Source of the DNA: Candidatus Cloacimonadota bacterium
GTDB lineage: Bacteria; Muiribacteriota; UBA6191; JACPRK01
NCBI GenBank assembly: GCA_021772705.1
Contig: JAJFLN010000384.1
Span: 1-5,480 of the forward strand
DNA length: 5,480 nucleotides
Reading direction: 5' to 3'
A program made the position numbers and the translations under genes. Each line of letters opens with the position of its first letter. Within the stretch, counting starts at the first letter, position 1. The notes under the pieces are model-generated. The model saw only the letters and a list, made by a program, of their open reading frames with translations, made no database searches and was not told the DNA's origin. Positions 1-5,480 of the stretch are shown piece after piece.

Positions 1-107
1 GGCCATTCAGTCGTCCTGGATGCGGGCATCCATAGTAGGACGAACGGATCGGGAAAACTCGGCCATTCAGTCGTCCTGGATGCGGGCATCCATAGTGGGG
101 CGAACGG
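1..107. repeat. Two tandem copies of a 60-bp-period repeat with an internal hairpin
   Basis: Copies start at 1 and 61. The first 36 bases are identical. Similarity continues to about base 47 of each unit with two mismatches (unit positions 37 and 40), then the units diverge. Each contains the inverted repeat TGGATGcgggCATCCA (positions 20-35 and 80-95), a 6-bp stem with a 4-base loop, or 7 bp with a 2-base loop. No third copy follows at 121. The array may extend left, because copy 1 begins at the first base of the window. It lies 3' of the minus-strand operon. One plus-strand frame reads through both copies, but that short peptide is mostly the repeat translated twice and then runs antisense into the YfiR gene, so I do not call a gene. 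By its form and position it may be a REP-like intergenic repeat (inference). Confidence 0.8.
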
Positions 108-159
108 GTAGAAGCTTGTTCCAGCGCAAGATCACGAGAGAGCTGCACCCGGACCGGGC
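108..159 (-). other. Downstream flank of the operon; weak hairpin, no clear terminator
   Basis: This is the stretch between the repeat pair and the TAG stop of the YfiR-family gene. A very small inverted repeat, CCCGGaCCGGG, sits at 148-158, directly after the stop on the minus strand. Its stem is at most 5 bp with a 1-base loop and no T-run follows it, so it is not a convincing intrinsic terminator. Transcription may end further left, possibly aided by the hairpins in the repeats, or be Rho-dependent (inference). Confidence 0.3.
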
Positions 160-774
160 CTACCGGACGATGCGCATGATCCGGAGCAGCTTGGAGCTGA
201 TTCGCAAGTCTGCCCGGCTGGCGTTATCGGGGCTGATCTCCAGGCGGAGGGTGTCTTCCTGGCGGTAGAAGTTGATGATCCCACCGTCACCGATGAACTC
301 CTCCCTGTCTCCCACGGTCAGCAAGCCCGGGCTGCCGACGTGGTCACTCAGCAATCGCTCGTTGTCCCGGTAGCGTTTGCCCATGAAGAGCAGATGACAT
401 GCGATGGATCGCCGTAGATCCTTGAACTCCAGGACCTGGATCGGACGGCCTCGTGCGGTCTTGCCCTTCATCGTGCTCTTCAAGACCTCCGCCAGGGGAC
501 TATCCCATAGAACGCCGATGATGAACGGCCCTCCGGAGGCCTCCAGGACCTCTTCCGGCCAGTCCACGAAGCTGATCAGCTTGTAGAGATAGGCGGCCTT
601 GACGGCGTACTCCCGTTCAGATGAGTCCTGTGCCTGGACCGTTCCCGTGGCTGCCAGGATCACCAGCACGAGACCGAGGACGCCGGCTTCTGCAAGGCCC
701 AGGGATCTCCGGGCCTTGAAGAAGCCGGCGCTGCCGCTATTTGAATGAACGGGCAAACTCAGGATCTGTATCAA
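160..774 (-). CDS. YfiR family (DUF4154) periplasmic protein
   Basis: This is a 204-residue secreted protein of the YfiR/DUF4154 family. The N-terminus has a basic stretch (FKARRS, about 19-24), a hydrophobic core (about 31-44, GVLGLVLVIL) and a likely signal peptidase site after VQA (about 48). The mature domain shows the family signatures: KAAYLYKLISFVDWP near 59-73, ACHLLFMG at 125-132, LLTVGDREEFIGDGGIINF at 151-169, and a C-terminal block with LEISPDNASRADLRISSKLL at 178-197. In Pseudomonas aeruginosa, YfiR is a periplasmic repressor that binds the CHASE8-type domain of the cyclase YfiN; here the likely partner is the CHASE8-like kinase of the same operon (inference). Only one cysteine is present (C126), so the intramolecular disulfides of the Pseudomonas protein cannot form. 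The start is a TTG overlapping the TGA stop of the receptor gene (TTGA); no Shine-Dalgarno stands out and no in-frame ATG precedes the signal peptide, so translational coupling is likely. The family call is firm; ligand and partner are not known. Confidence 0.93.
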   Translation of the reverse strand: MIQILSLPVHSNSGSAGFFKARRSLGLAEAGVLGLVLVILAATGTVQAQDSSEREYAVKAAYLYKLISFVDWPEEVLEASGGPFIIGVLWDSPLAEVLKSTMKGKTARGRPIQVLEFKDLRRSIACHLLFMGKRYRDNERLLSDHVGSPGLLTVGDREEFIGDGGIINFYRQEDTLRLEISPDNASRADLRISSKLLRIMRIVR

Positions 775-2813
775 AATCGATAGGTCACGTCGCCGAAGAG
801 GCTTCGCTCGACCTGGGTCGATGGATTCGGTAACAAGGAAGATACGAACTCGGGATGACTGTCGTCGAGCAGGTTTCGGCCAACGAGGGAACAGAGGATG
901 TCGTCCCGGGCCTTCCAGGCCACCCGCAGATCCGCCGTGACGTAGCTGGAGATTCCCAGGGATGGAAGATCATCGACAAAGCGGAGGGCCCCGTCGACTG
1001 AGAGTCGATCATTCAGTTTTACGTGGGACCGGGTGAATACCTGGTGGGACGGGCTCTCGCCCTCCGGGCTCAGGGCCATCGTGTCTCCGCTGCTGGCGCT
1101 TCGGGAGAGATCGACATCCAGCAAAGTGTATCCGAACCGCATCTTCCAGTCCTTCCGCACCTGCCAATCGCCGGCGATCTCCAGTCCATAGGTCTCGCCC
1201 GTCAGCTCGTTTGATGCCACGAGAGGTTGGACCACGTGGGCCGGCCCAGGGACCGCCTCAGGGAAGGGAGCCGCCGGTTCCAGGGTCCGGAGGTTGTCGT
1301 AGAAGTTGACGAAACCGGTCAGATCCAGGGACAGGTCCTCGGCGGCCTCGAAGCGGTAACCCAGCTCAGTGGCCAGGAGCTCCTCGGACTGGTAGCCCCG
1401 GTTTCCCAGGATTCTGGGCTGGATCAGAGTGCCCGTGCCGTCCAGGAATGGTGTCTGGTTGATTTGACCGTCGAACTCGGCCCGGGAAGGGACCCGGACC
1501 GCCCGGGACACTGCGGCCCAGAGAGCCCTGCCACGCTCCGGTAAATGCAGCAACCGGACGCTGGGCTGGACCTCCACCCCGGTGAAGTCGTTGTGCTCAA
1601 CTTTGGTGCCCAGCAGCAGGCGCCACCGATCTCCATCGAAGGTGTGCTCGTTCTGGGCGAAGGCGCTGAAGAGCTCGAGCTTCCGGTTCAGGGGGCTGAG
1701 GGCGAAGGTGGTTCCGACGAGGCTGTTCTGGTCCGCCGTCGCCCGATAGCCCAGGCCCCAGACCAGCACGTCCCTGTTGTCGAGGCGCATCTTCCGCTGG
1801 AAGTCGAGGTCGAAGATCTGCTGCTCCGTTTGCACCAGGACGTCCCGGTTCACCTTGTCGTAGTAGAGCCGGAGAACCATGTCGGAGTCGGAGTCGAAGG
1901 TCCGGGTCAGCTGCAGTGTCGCGTTGCCTCCCGAGATGTCCTCCCGGGTCCGTTCCGGCGCCGCGAAGGGCGCAGTCAGGCTCGGTCGGGTTCTCTGAGT
2001 GCGGGCGCCGCCGCCGTAATAGTTGCCCTGTACGGTCCAGCTATCCCTGGGGTTGGAGTCGATGTCGAACCGGAAGCCTCCCTGGGCCATGTCCCAGCCG
2101 TCGGTAACGTCGGCGCCTGCGGCATCGATGGAGCCGTCCCTGTCGTGGTACTTGGCGTAGACTCGGGAGTAGGCATTCTCACCGGTCTTCCCGCCGTATC
2201 GGAACCAGCCGAAGCCGCTCTCCTCACTGCCGGCCCCGGCCTTCAGAACGCCGCCCTGGGTCTCTCGGGAGTGGCGGGTGATGATGTTGATCACTCCGTT
2301 GACGGCGTTGGCGCCCCAGAGGGTTCCGCCGGGACCGCGGATCACCTCGATTCGCTCCACGTCGTGGAGGAAGGTGTCCTCCGAGTTCCAGGTCACTCCC
2401 GAGAAGAGGGGAGAGTAGACCCGCCGCCCGTCAATGAGCACCAGGAGCTTGTTGGAGAAACGGCCGTTGAAACCCCGGCTCGAGATCGCCCACTTGTTCG
2501 CATCGATCCGGGCCACCTGAACACCGGGAACCAGACGGAGCAGATCGGGGATGTTTGTGGCTCCCGAACCGAGGAGGTCGCAGCGGGAGTTCACGTAAAC
2601 CGCTGCCGGGACTTCCAGGAGCTTCTGGGGCTTCTTGGAGGCGGAGGTGATCTTGACGTGCATCAATTCCTCGATGCTGAGATGGGTCAGGTCGAGAACG
2701 TTTCCGGAGGGAACCGGCGGGGCCGCCCAGCCCGAGGATGCCATGGCTAGCCCTAACAGCAGAGATGTCAGCCGCCCCGTTGGCGTGGGTAACCTTCTTC
2801 CGAGACCAATCAT
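771..2813 (-). CDS. TonB-dependent outer-membrane receptor
   Basis: This is a 680-residue TonB-dependent receptor, an outer-membrane beta-barrel closed by a plug and energised by TonB-ExbBD. Residues 1-30 form a signal peptide (arginines at 6-7, hydrophobic SLLLGLAMA, cleavage near GWA|APP). A short segment with LTHLSIEELMHVKITSASKK (about 42-61) leads to the plug (about 62-180), with IPDLLRLVPGVQV, RGFNGRFSNKLLVLIDGR, VERIEVIRGPGGTLWGANAVNGVINIITR. The remainder has alternating beta-strand character with GRNLLDDSHPEF near 645-656 and the terminal ...VTYRF, whose last Phe is the usual outer-membrane assembly signal. There is no N-terminal STN domain, so no FecA-type sigma/anti-sigma signalling is expected. 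I chose ATG 2813 because GGGAG lies 8 bases upstream and a signal peptide follows directly; a longer reading frame from 2918 would overlap the kinase gene and bury the signal peptide. It lies between a sensor kinase and a YfiR-like protein, which suggests a sensing role rather than simple uptake (inference). The substrate cannot be told; no siderophore- or cobalamin-specific feature is visible. Confidence 0.95.
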   Translation of the reverse strand: MIGLGRRLPTPTGRLTSLLLGLAMASSGWAAPPVPSGNVLDLTHLSIEELMHVKITSASKKPQKLLEVPAAVYVNSRCDLLGSGATNIPDLLRLVPGVQVARIDANKWAISSRGFNGRFSNKLLVLIDGRRVYSPLFSGVTWNSEDTFLHDVERIEVIRGPGGTLWGANAVNGVINIITRHSRETQGGVLKAGAGSEESGFGWFRYGGKTGENAYSRVYAKYHDRDGSIDAAGADVTDGWDMAQGGFRFDIDSNPRDSWTVQGNYYGGGARTQRTRPSLTAPFAAPERTREDISGGNATLQLTRTFDSDSDMVLRLYYDKVNRDVLVQTEQQIFDLDFQRKMRLDNRDVLVWGLGYRATADQNSLVGTTFALSPLNRKLELFSAFAQNEHTFDGDRWRLLLGTKVEHNDFTGVEVQPSVRLLHLPERGRALWAAVSRAVRVPSRAEFDGQINQTPFLDGTGTLIQPRILGNRGYQSEELLATELGYRFEAAEDLSLDLTGFVNFYDNLRTLEPAAPFPEAVPGPAHVVQPLVASNELTGETYGLEIAGDWQVRKDWKMRFGYTLLDVDLSRSASSGDTMALSPEGESPSHQVFTRSHVKLNDRLSVDGALRFVDDLPSLGISSYVTADLRVAWKARDDILCSLVGRNLLDDSHPEFVSSLLPNPSTQVERSLFGDVTYRF

Positions 2814-2818
2814 CACAA

Positions 2819-2826
2819 CTTCTCCC
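2819..2826 (-). promoter_or_regulatory. Ribosome binding site of the TonB-dependent receptor gene
   Basis: On the minus strand the sequence GGGAGAAG is followed by TTGTG and then ATG at 2813. The GGGAG core ends 8 bases before the start codon, a normal Shine-Dalgarno spacing. It decides the start at 2813 over the upstream in-frame candidate at 2918, and gives this gene its own initiation signal although it lies inside the operon. Confidence 0.75.
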
Positions 2827-2846
2827 GAGGTGGGAAGACCGGCGAC

Positions 2847-2860
2847 GCGAGGTTTCTCGC
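2847..2860 (-). other. Small intercistronic hairpin between kinase and receptor genes
   Basis: In the 62-bp gap between the kinase stop (2876) and the receptor start (2813), the transcript can form GCGAG-AAAC-CTCGC, a perfect 5-bp GC-rich stem with a 4-base loop. It ends about 20 bases before the receptor's Shine-Dalgarno sequence. No U-run follows, so it is not a terminator. It could affect mRNA stability or relative expression, or be chance; stems this short are common in GC-rich DNA. Confidence 0.3.
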
Positions 2861-2875
2861 TCACGCCGTCCACCA

Positions 2876-5236
2876 CTATCCCCTGAAGTTGATTTCGGCA
2901 GTTCTGGCTGTGATCCAAGCCTGACCGGACCGATCGATATCGGAGCGAAGGTTGGGAAGTGACTCCAGCGCTTGCTCCAGCAGTCCCCTTTGAACCTGTG
3001 ACTCCAGGCTGGAGGCCGCCTCCAGCGCCTCCTTGCCAGGCAGCAGAGCGGCTGCCCCCACGAGCTGGCTAGCCTGCCTCCGGCTCCCGATCCGGTCGCC
3101 GGTCTTCATCGCCTCTTCCAGGCCTGTCAACAGCTCGCCGCACCGGTCCAGGCAGGAGCGGGAGATCCCGGCGTGCCAGTCCCGGGAAGTGCCGGTGTCG
3201 GAATCCAGAGATTCGGGAGATGTTCCCCGGGCCCGGAGTGCCGCTGCCCGGCTCTCCACCAGCTCGCAGAGCAGCCGGGCCTCGATCGGCTTGGGCGCCT
3301 GATCGTCCATCCCGGCCTCGATGCAGCGGGCCCGCTCACCTTCCAGGGAGTAGGAGGTCATGCCGATGATGGGCAGGTGATCCCCTCCCGCCTCCTCCTG
3401 ACGTCGCAGGATCTTGGCCGTCTCGAGCCCGTCCAGTCGAGGCATCTGCACGTCCAGAAGGGCCACGTCGAAGACCTCCCGCTCCAGGGCAACCAGGGCT
3501 TCGTAGCCGTCCCAAACGACGGTCACCTTGTGTCCCCGCCTTTCCAGAATCCGGGCCATGTACTCCCTGTTCACCGGGTTGTCCTCCGCCAGCAGAACTC
3601 GCCGGCTCCTCTCGGCTGTACCGAGCAGGGCCGCCGTCACTGGGGCCGACTCGGTATAGGACTGGCCTGCCCTGGGAGACGGCCGAATGGCGATTTCCGT
3701 ATCGGGCTGCTCCGGGTCCTCCGTGCCTGCCTGCCCCAGCCGGACGGTGAAGTGGAACGTGGAGCCCCGCCCCGGCTCACTGTCGACCCAGATCGTACCT
3801 CCCATCATCTCCACGAGCTGCTGGCAGATGGCCAGTCCCAGTCCCGTTCCTCCGTGATTCCGGGTCGTCGAGCTGTCGGCCTGCTCGAAGGGATCGAAGA
3901 TCCGATCTATCTGCTCCGGCGAGATTCCGATTCCCGTGTCGGCGACGGAGTACTTCAGTATCGTGTCGCTGCCCTCCTCGGCGACCTGCCCCACCGAAAC
4001 GGAGACCTTGCCCAGACTGGTGAACTTGACGGCGTTGGAGATCAGGTTGAGCAGGACCTGGTGAACCCGCCCGGAGTCGCCAACCACCAGCCGAGGCACC
4101 TCCGGAGCGATGCGGGTCGTCAACTCGAGCCCCTTCTCCCGGGCTGTCACCCCCAGGGTCGCCACGGCGGCGTCCAGGCTCTGCTCCACCGAGAACCGGG
4201 TCGGGAGCAGCGTCAGCTTCCCCACCTCGATCTTGGAGAAGTCCAGGATGTCATTGAGGACCGTCAGCAGGGACCGGGCGGAGTCCTTCAGCGTCGTCAG
4301 ATAGAGGCGCTGCTCGCTGGTGAGGTCCGAGTCCAGCACCAGTTCGGCCATGCCGAGGATGCCATTCATGGGAGTGCGAATCTCGTGGCTCATGTTGGCC
4401 AGAAACCTGGACTTGGCCATGGCGGCCTCCTCCGCCCGGCGCTTGGACACCTGCAGCTCGGCGTTGACGCCCACCAGTTCGGCGGTCCGGCGGGTCACCG
4501 CACGCTCCAGGTCGTCTCGATTCCGCTCCCGCTCCAGGTCTCGATCCTGGATCTGACTGAGCATGTCGTTGAAGCAGCCGATCATGACCCCCAGCTCGTC
4601 GTCGGCGTACTTCTCCACTCGCACCGTGTAGTCCCGATCCTTCGACACGGACCGGGCTGCCGAAGCGAGCCGGAGGATCGGGTCCGACAGAATGCCGACC
4701 AGCCCGGAGGAGAGGACGAACGCCACCAGTGACGATCCTGCCAGGACCAGGAGGATGAGACCCAGGTAGCCCTGTTCCCGCCGCCGCAGCTCCTCCAGAT
4801 CGGACCGGAGAGTCAGGGTGCCGATCTGTTGCCCATCCAGCGTGATGGCCTGGGAGACCAGCAGGTCGGAGTCCCGGAACAGATGCCCCGATGAGGGGAG
4901 GGGCGGATGCTCGCTGAGACCGCTGGAACCCCAGCCCTGATACCGGGCGAACACCCGGTTCACGCTGTCCCGGATCGTGGCGGACCGGATGTGGGGCTCG
5001 ACGCTCAGCGCCGAGAGGATCTCCTCCCCCGCCAGCCGGTCGTCGAAGGAGAGGGCGGCCGTGCTGTTGATGCCGGTGGAGCGGGCCAGGGTCTGAAGGT
5101 TCCGGACCATTCCCTGCCGGAACGACAGGAGGTCGTAATAGATGAACACGCCGCAAGCCAGGATCAGGGCGACGCTGCCGGGCACCATGGCGACGAAGAG
5201 CAGCTTCTGACGGATCGAGCTGTTCCGGAGCACCAT
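2876..5236 (-). CDS. Hybrid sensor histidine kinase: CHASE8-like, HAMP, HisKA, HATPase, REC, degenerate Hpt
   Basis: This is an inner-membrane hybrid kinase of 786 residues from ATG 5236. TM1 spans about 12-34, followed by a periplasmic CHASE8-like domain (about 35-155; STAALSFDDRLAGEEILSAL, EPHIRSATI, VFARYQG). TM2 spans about 157-183, HAMP about 180-232, and a charged coiled coil about 233-272. HisKA has the phospho-accepting His in NMSHEIRTPMNGILGMAELV (H284). HATPase_c has the N-box Asn (N401), DTGIGIS (433-439), FDPFEQ and GGTGLGLAI. REC (about 545-660) keeps the acidic pair E551/D552, phospho-acceptor D595, T627 and K649, so it looks active. The tail (about 690-775) resembles an Hpt four-helix bundle, but where the family has AHxLKG this protein has ASQLVG: the phospho-accepting His is Ser (S723) and Lys is Val. 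CHASE8-type domains are the YfiR-binding module in YfiN; a YfiR-family gene in the same operon fits this. The start is uncertain: the frame stays open to a GTG at 5386 (836 residues), with GTG 5305 and TTG 5335 between. I prefer 5236 because residues after it (LRNSSIRQKLL) match the usual beginning of this class and the longest form would overlap the divergent gene; no start has a strong Shine-Dalgarno. Confidence 0.93.
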   Translation of the reverse strand: MVLRNSSIRQKLLFVAMVPGSVALILACGVFIYYDLLSFRQGMVRNLQTLARSTGINSTAALSFDDRLAGEEILSALSVEPHIRSATIRDSVNRVFARYQGWGSSGLSEHPPLPSSGHLFRDSDLLVSQAITLDGQQIGTLTLRSDLEELRRREQGYLGLILLVLAGSSLVAFVLSSGLVGILSDPILRLASAARSVSKDRDYTVRVEKYADDELGVMIGCFNDMLSQIQDRDLERERNRDDLERAVTRRTAELVGVNAELQVSKRRAEEAAMAKSRFLANMSHEIRTPMNGILGMAELVLDSDLTSEQRLYLTTLKDSARSLLTVLNDILDFSKIEVGKLTLLPTRFSVEQSLDAAVATLGVTAREKGLELTTRIAPEVPRLVVGDSGRVHQVLLNLISNAVKFTSLGKVSVSVGQVAEEGSDTILKYSVADTGIGISPEQIDRIFDPFEQADSSTTRNHGGTGLGLAICQQLVEMMGGTIWVDSEPGRGSTFHFTVRLGQAGTEDPEQPDTEIAIRPSPRAGQSYTESAPVTAALLGTAERSRRVLLAEDNPVNREYMARILERRGHKVTVVWDGYEALVALEREVFDVALLDVQMPRLDGLETAKILRRQEEAGGDHLPIIGMTSYSLEGERARCIEAGMDDQAPKPIEARLLCELVESRAAALRARGTSPESLDSDTGTSRDWHAGISRSCLDRCGELLTGLEEAMKTGDRIGSRRQASQLVGAAALLPGKEALEAASSLESQVQRGLLEQALESLPNLRSDIDRSGQAWITARTAEINFRG

Positions 5237-5367
5237 CGGCAGCCGCTCGAGACCCCATCGGGCCCGGGCGGACCAGGAGGTGTCACTCTGTTCGTTCCGT
5301 GTCACGGGGGGCGAGATCGTGGGGTGTCTGGGCAAACTCTCCCGATTCCTGGTAGTTTGGACCGCCG
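5237..5367. promoter_or_regulatory. Divergent intergenic spacer, presumed to hold both promoters
   Basis: If the kinase starts at 5236 and the rightward gene at 5368, this 131-bp spacer must carry the promoter of the operon and probably that of the divergent gene. I could not find a convincing -35/-10 pair on either strand. It contains an exact direct repeat GTGTCAC at 5280-5286 and 5299-5305 (19 bp apart), with a weaker partial copy GTGTCTG at 5324-5330. If the kinase starts further upstream, part of this stretch is coding. The regulatory role is inferred from gene orientation only. Confidence 0.3.
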
Positions 5368-5480
5368 ATGCCTGTTCAGCATACACAACCGGAGAGGCTC
5401 CAGTCCTGGCATTCCCGCCGGTCTGGCTGGCTGCCCCTGGTGATGGCGATCGGATTCGGTGCTGGTCTGCTGGCGGCTCT
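5368..5480 (+). CDS. N-terminus of a divergent, probably membrane-anchored protein (partial)
   Basis: An ATG at 5368 opens a frame with no stop to the window end (37 full codons). It begins MPVQHTQPERLQSW, continues with the basic run HSRRSG, and then a hydrophobic segment WLPLVMAIGFGAGLLAA. A polar, positively charged N-tail before a hydrophobic helix is typical of an inner-membrane protein or an uncleaved signal anchor with its N-terminus in the cytoplasm. Codon third positions in the later part are GC-rich, as in the neighbours. No clear Shine-Dalgarno precedes 5368; in-frame GTG 5440 or ATG 5443 are alternatives. The family cannot be identified from this fragment. It is divergent from the kinase operon, so shared regulation is possible. 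Confidence 0.55.
   Translation, partial: MPVQHTQPERLQSWHSRRSGWLPLVMAIGFGAGLLAA

Noticed and set aside
1..120. Possible CRISPR array (36-bp identical repeat with a 24-bp interval)
   Set aside because: Only two units are visible, the interval is short for a spacer and is itself partly conserved between units, and no cas genes lie nearby. A tandem repeat fits better.
20..268. Plus-strand 82-codon frame through the repeats
   Set aside because: The first part is the 60-bp repeat translated twice and the rest is antisense to the YfiR-family gene. There is no ribosome binding site or recognisable domain.
1545..2750. Plus-strand open frame of 401 codons
   Set aside because: It lies fully antisense to the receptor gene, whose plug and barrel motifs are unmistakable. 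The translation is rich in Gly, Val, Glu and His with no recognisable domain, as expected of a shadow frame in GC-rich DNA.
2814..2918. Upstream in-frame start (2918) adding 35 residues to the receptor
   Set aside because: It would overlap the kinase gene end, lacks a clear Shine-Dalgarno and would place the signal peptide inside the protein. ATG 2813 has both a good GGGAG and a proper signal peptide.
3173..4732. Plus-strand open frame of 519 codons
   Set aside because: It is antisense to the kinase core, including the HisKA, HATPase and REC motifs. No domain or plausible start signal is visible, so it is a shadow frame.
4251..5258. Minus-strand open frame of 335 codons in another frame
   Set aside because: It overlaps the kinase on the same strand. 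Its translation is low-complexity, rich in Arg, Gly, Pro and Ala, while the kinase frame gives clear TM, HAMP and HisKA segments.
5274..5282. Plus-strand AGGAGGTG that looks like a perfect Shine-Dalgarno
   Set aside because: No start codon lies at suitable spacing. The nearest GTG (5299) is too far away and its frame soon stops near 5353. Probably chance.

Overview
The window is a GC-rich stretch from a Gram-negative (diderm) bacterium. A TonB-dependent outer-membrane receptor, a secreted YfiR-type periplasmic protein and a membrane-bound hybrid histidine kinase require two membranes. High GC and this gene neighbourhood would fit Acidobacteriota or a myxobacterial/deltaproteobacterial-type lineage, but nothing in 5.5 kb fixes the taxon.

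Layout, left to right. Positions 1-159 are non-coding and begin with two near-identical 60-bp tandem units, each carrying a small hairpin. They lie just downstream of the last gene of a minus-strand operon. The operon fills 160-5236 and is transcribed right to left: (i) a CHASE8-like/HAMP/HisKA/HATPase/REC hybrid sensor kinase with an Hpt-like tail (2876-5236); (ii) after a 62-bp gap, a 680-residue TonB-dependent receptor with a signal peptide and a strong Shine-Dalgarno sequence (771-2813); (iii) with a 4-base TTGA overlap, a YfiR-family (DUF4154) periplasmic protein (160-774). A short divergent spacer follows (5237-5367). The right edge holds the start of a plus-strand membrane protein that runs off the window (5368 onward).

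How the genes may work together (inference). In Pseudomonas the YfiBNR module joins an outer-membrane lipoprotein (YfiB), a periplasmic repressor (YfiR) and a CHASE8-HAMP-GGDEF diguanylate cyclase (YfiN). Here the same periplasmic logic seems to be kept (YfiR-like protein plus a CHASE8-like sensor), but the output is a histidine-kinase phosphorelay and the outer-membrane partner is a TonB-dependent receptor. This suggests an envelope-spanning sensor in which ligand or receptor state is relayed through the YfiR-like protein to the kinase. No GGDEF/EAL protein and no DNA-binding response regulator lies in the window, so the final output is unknown. The kinase's C-terminal Hpt-like domain lacks the phospho-accepting histidine, so phosphate cannot leave by the usual HisKA-REC-Hpt route within this protein.
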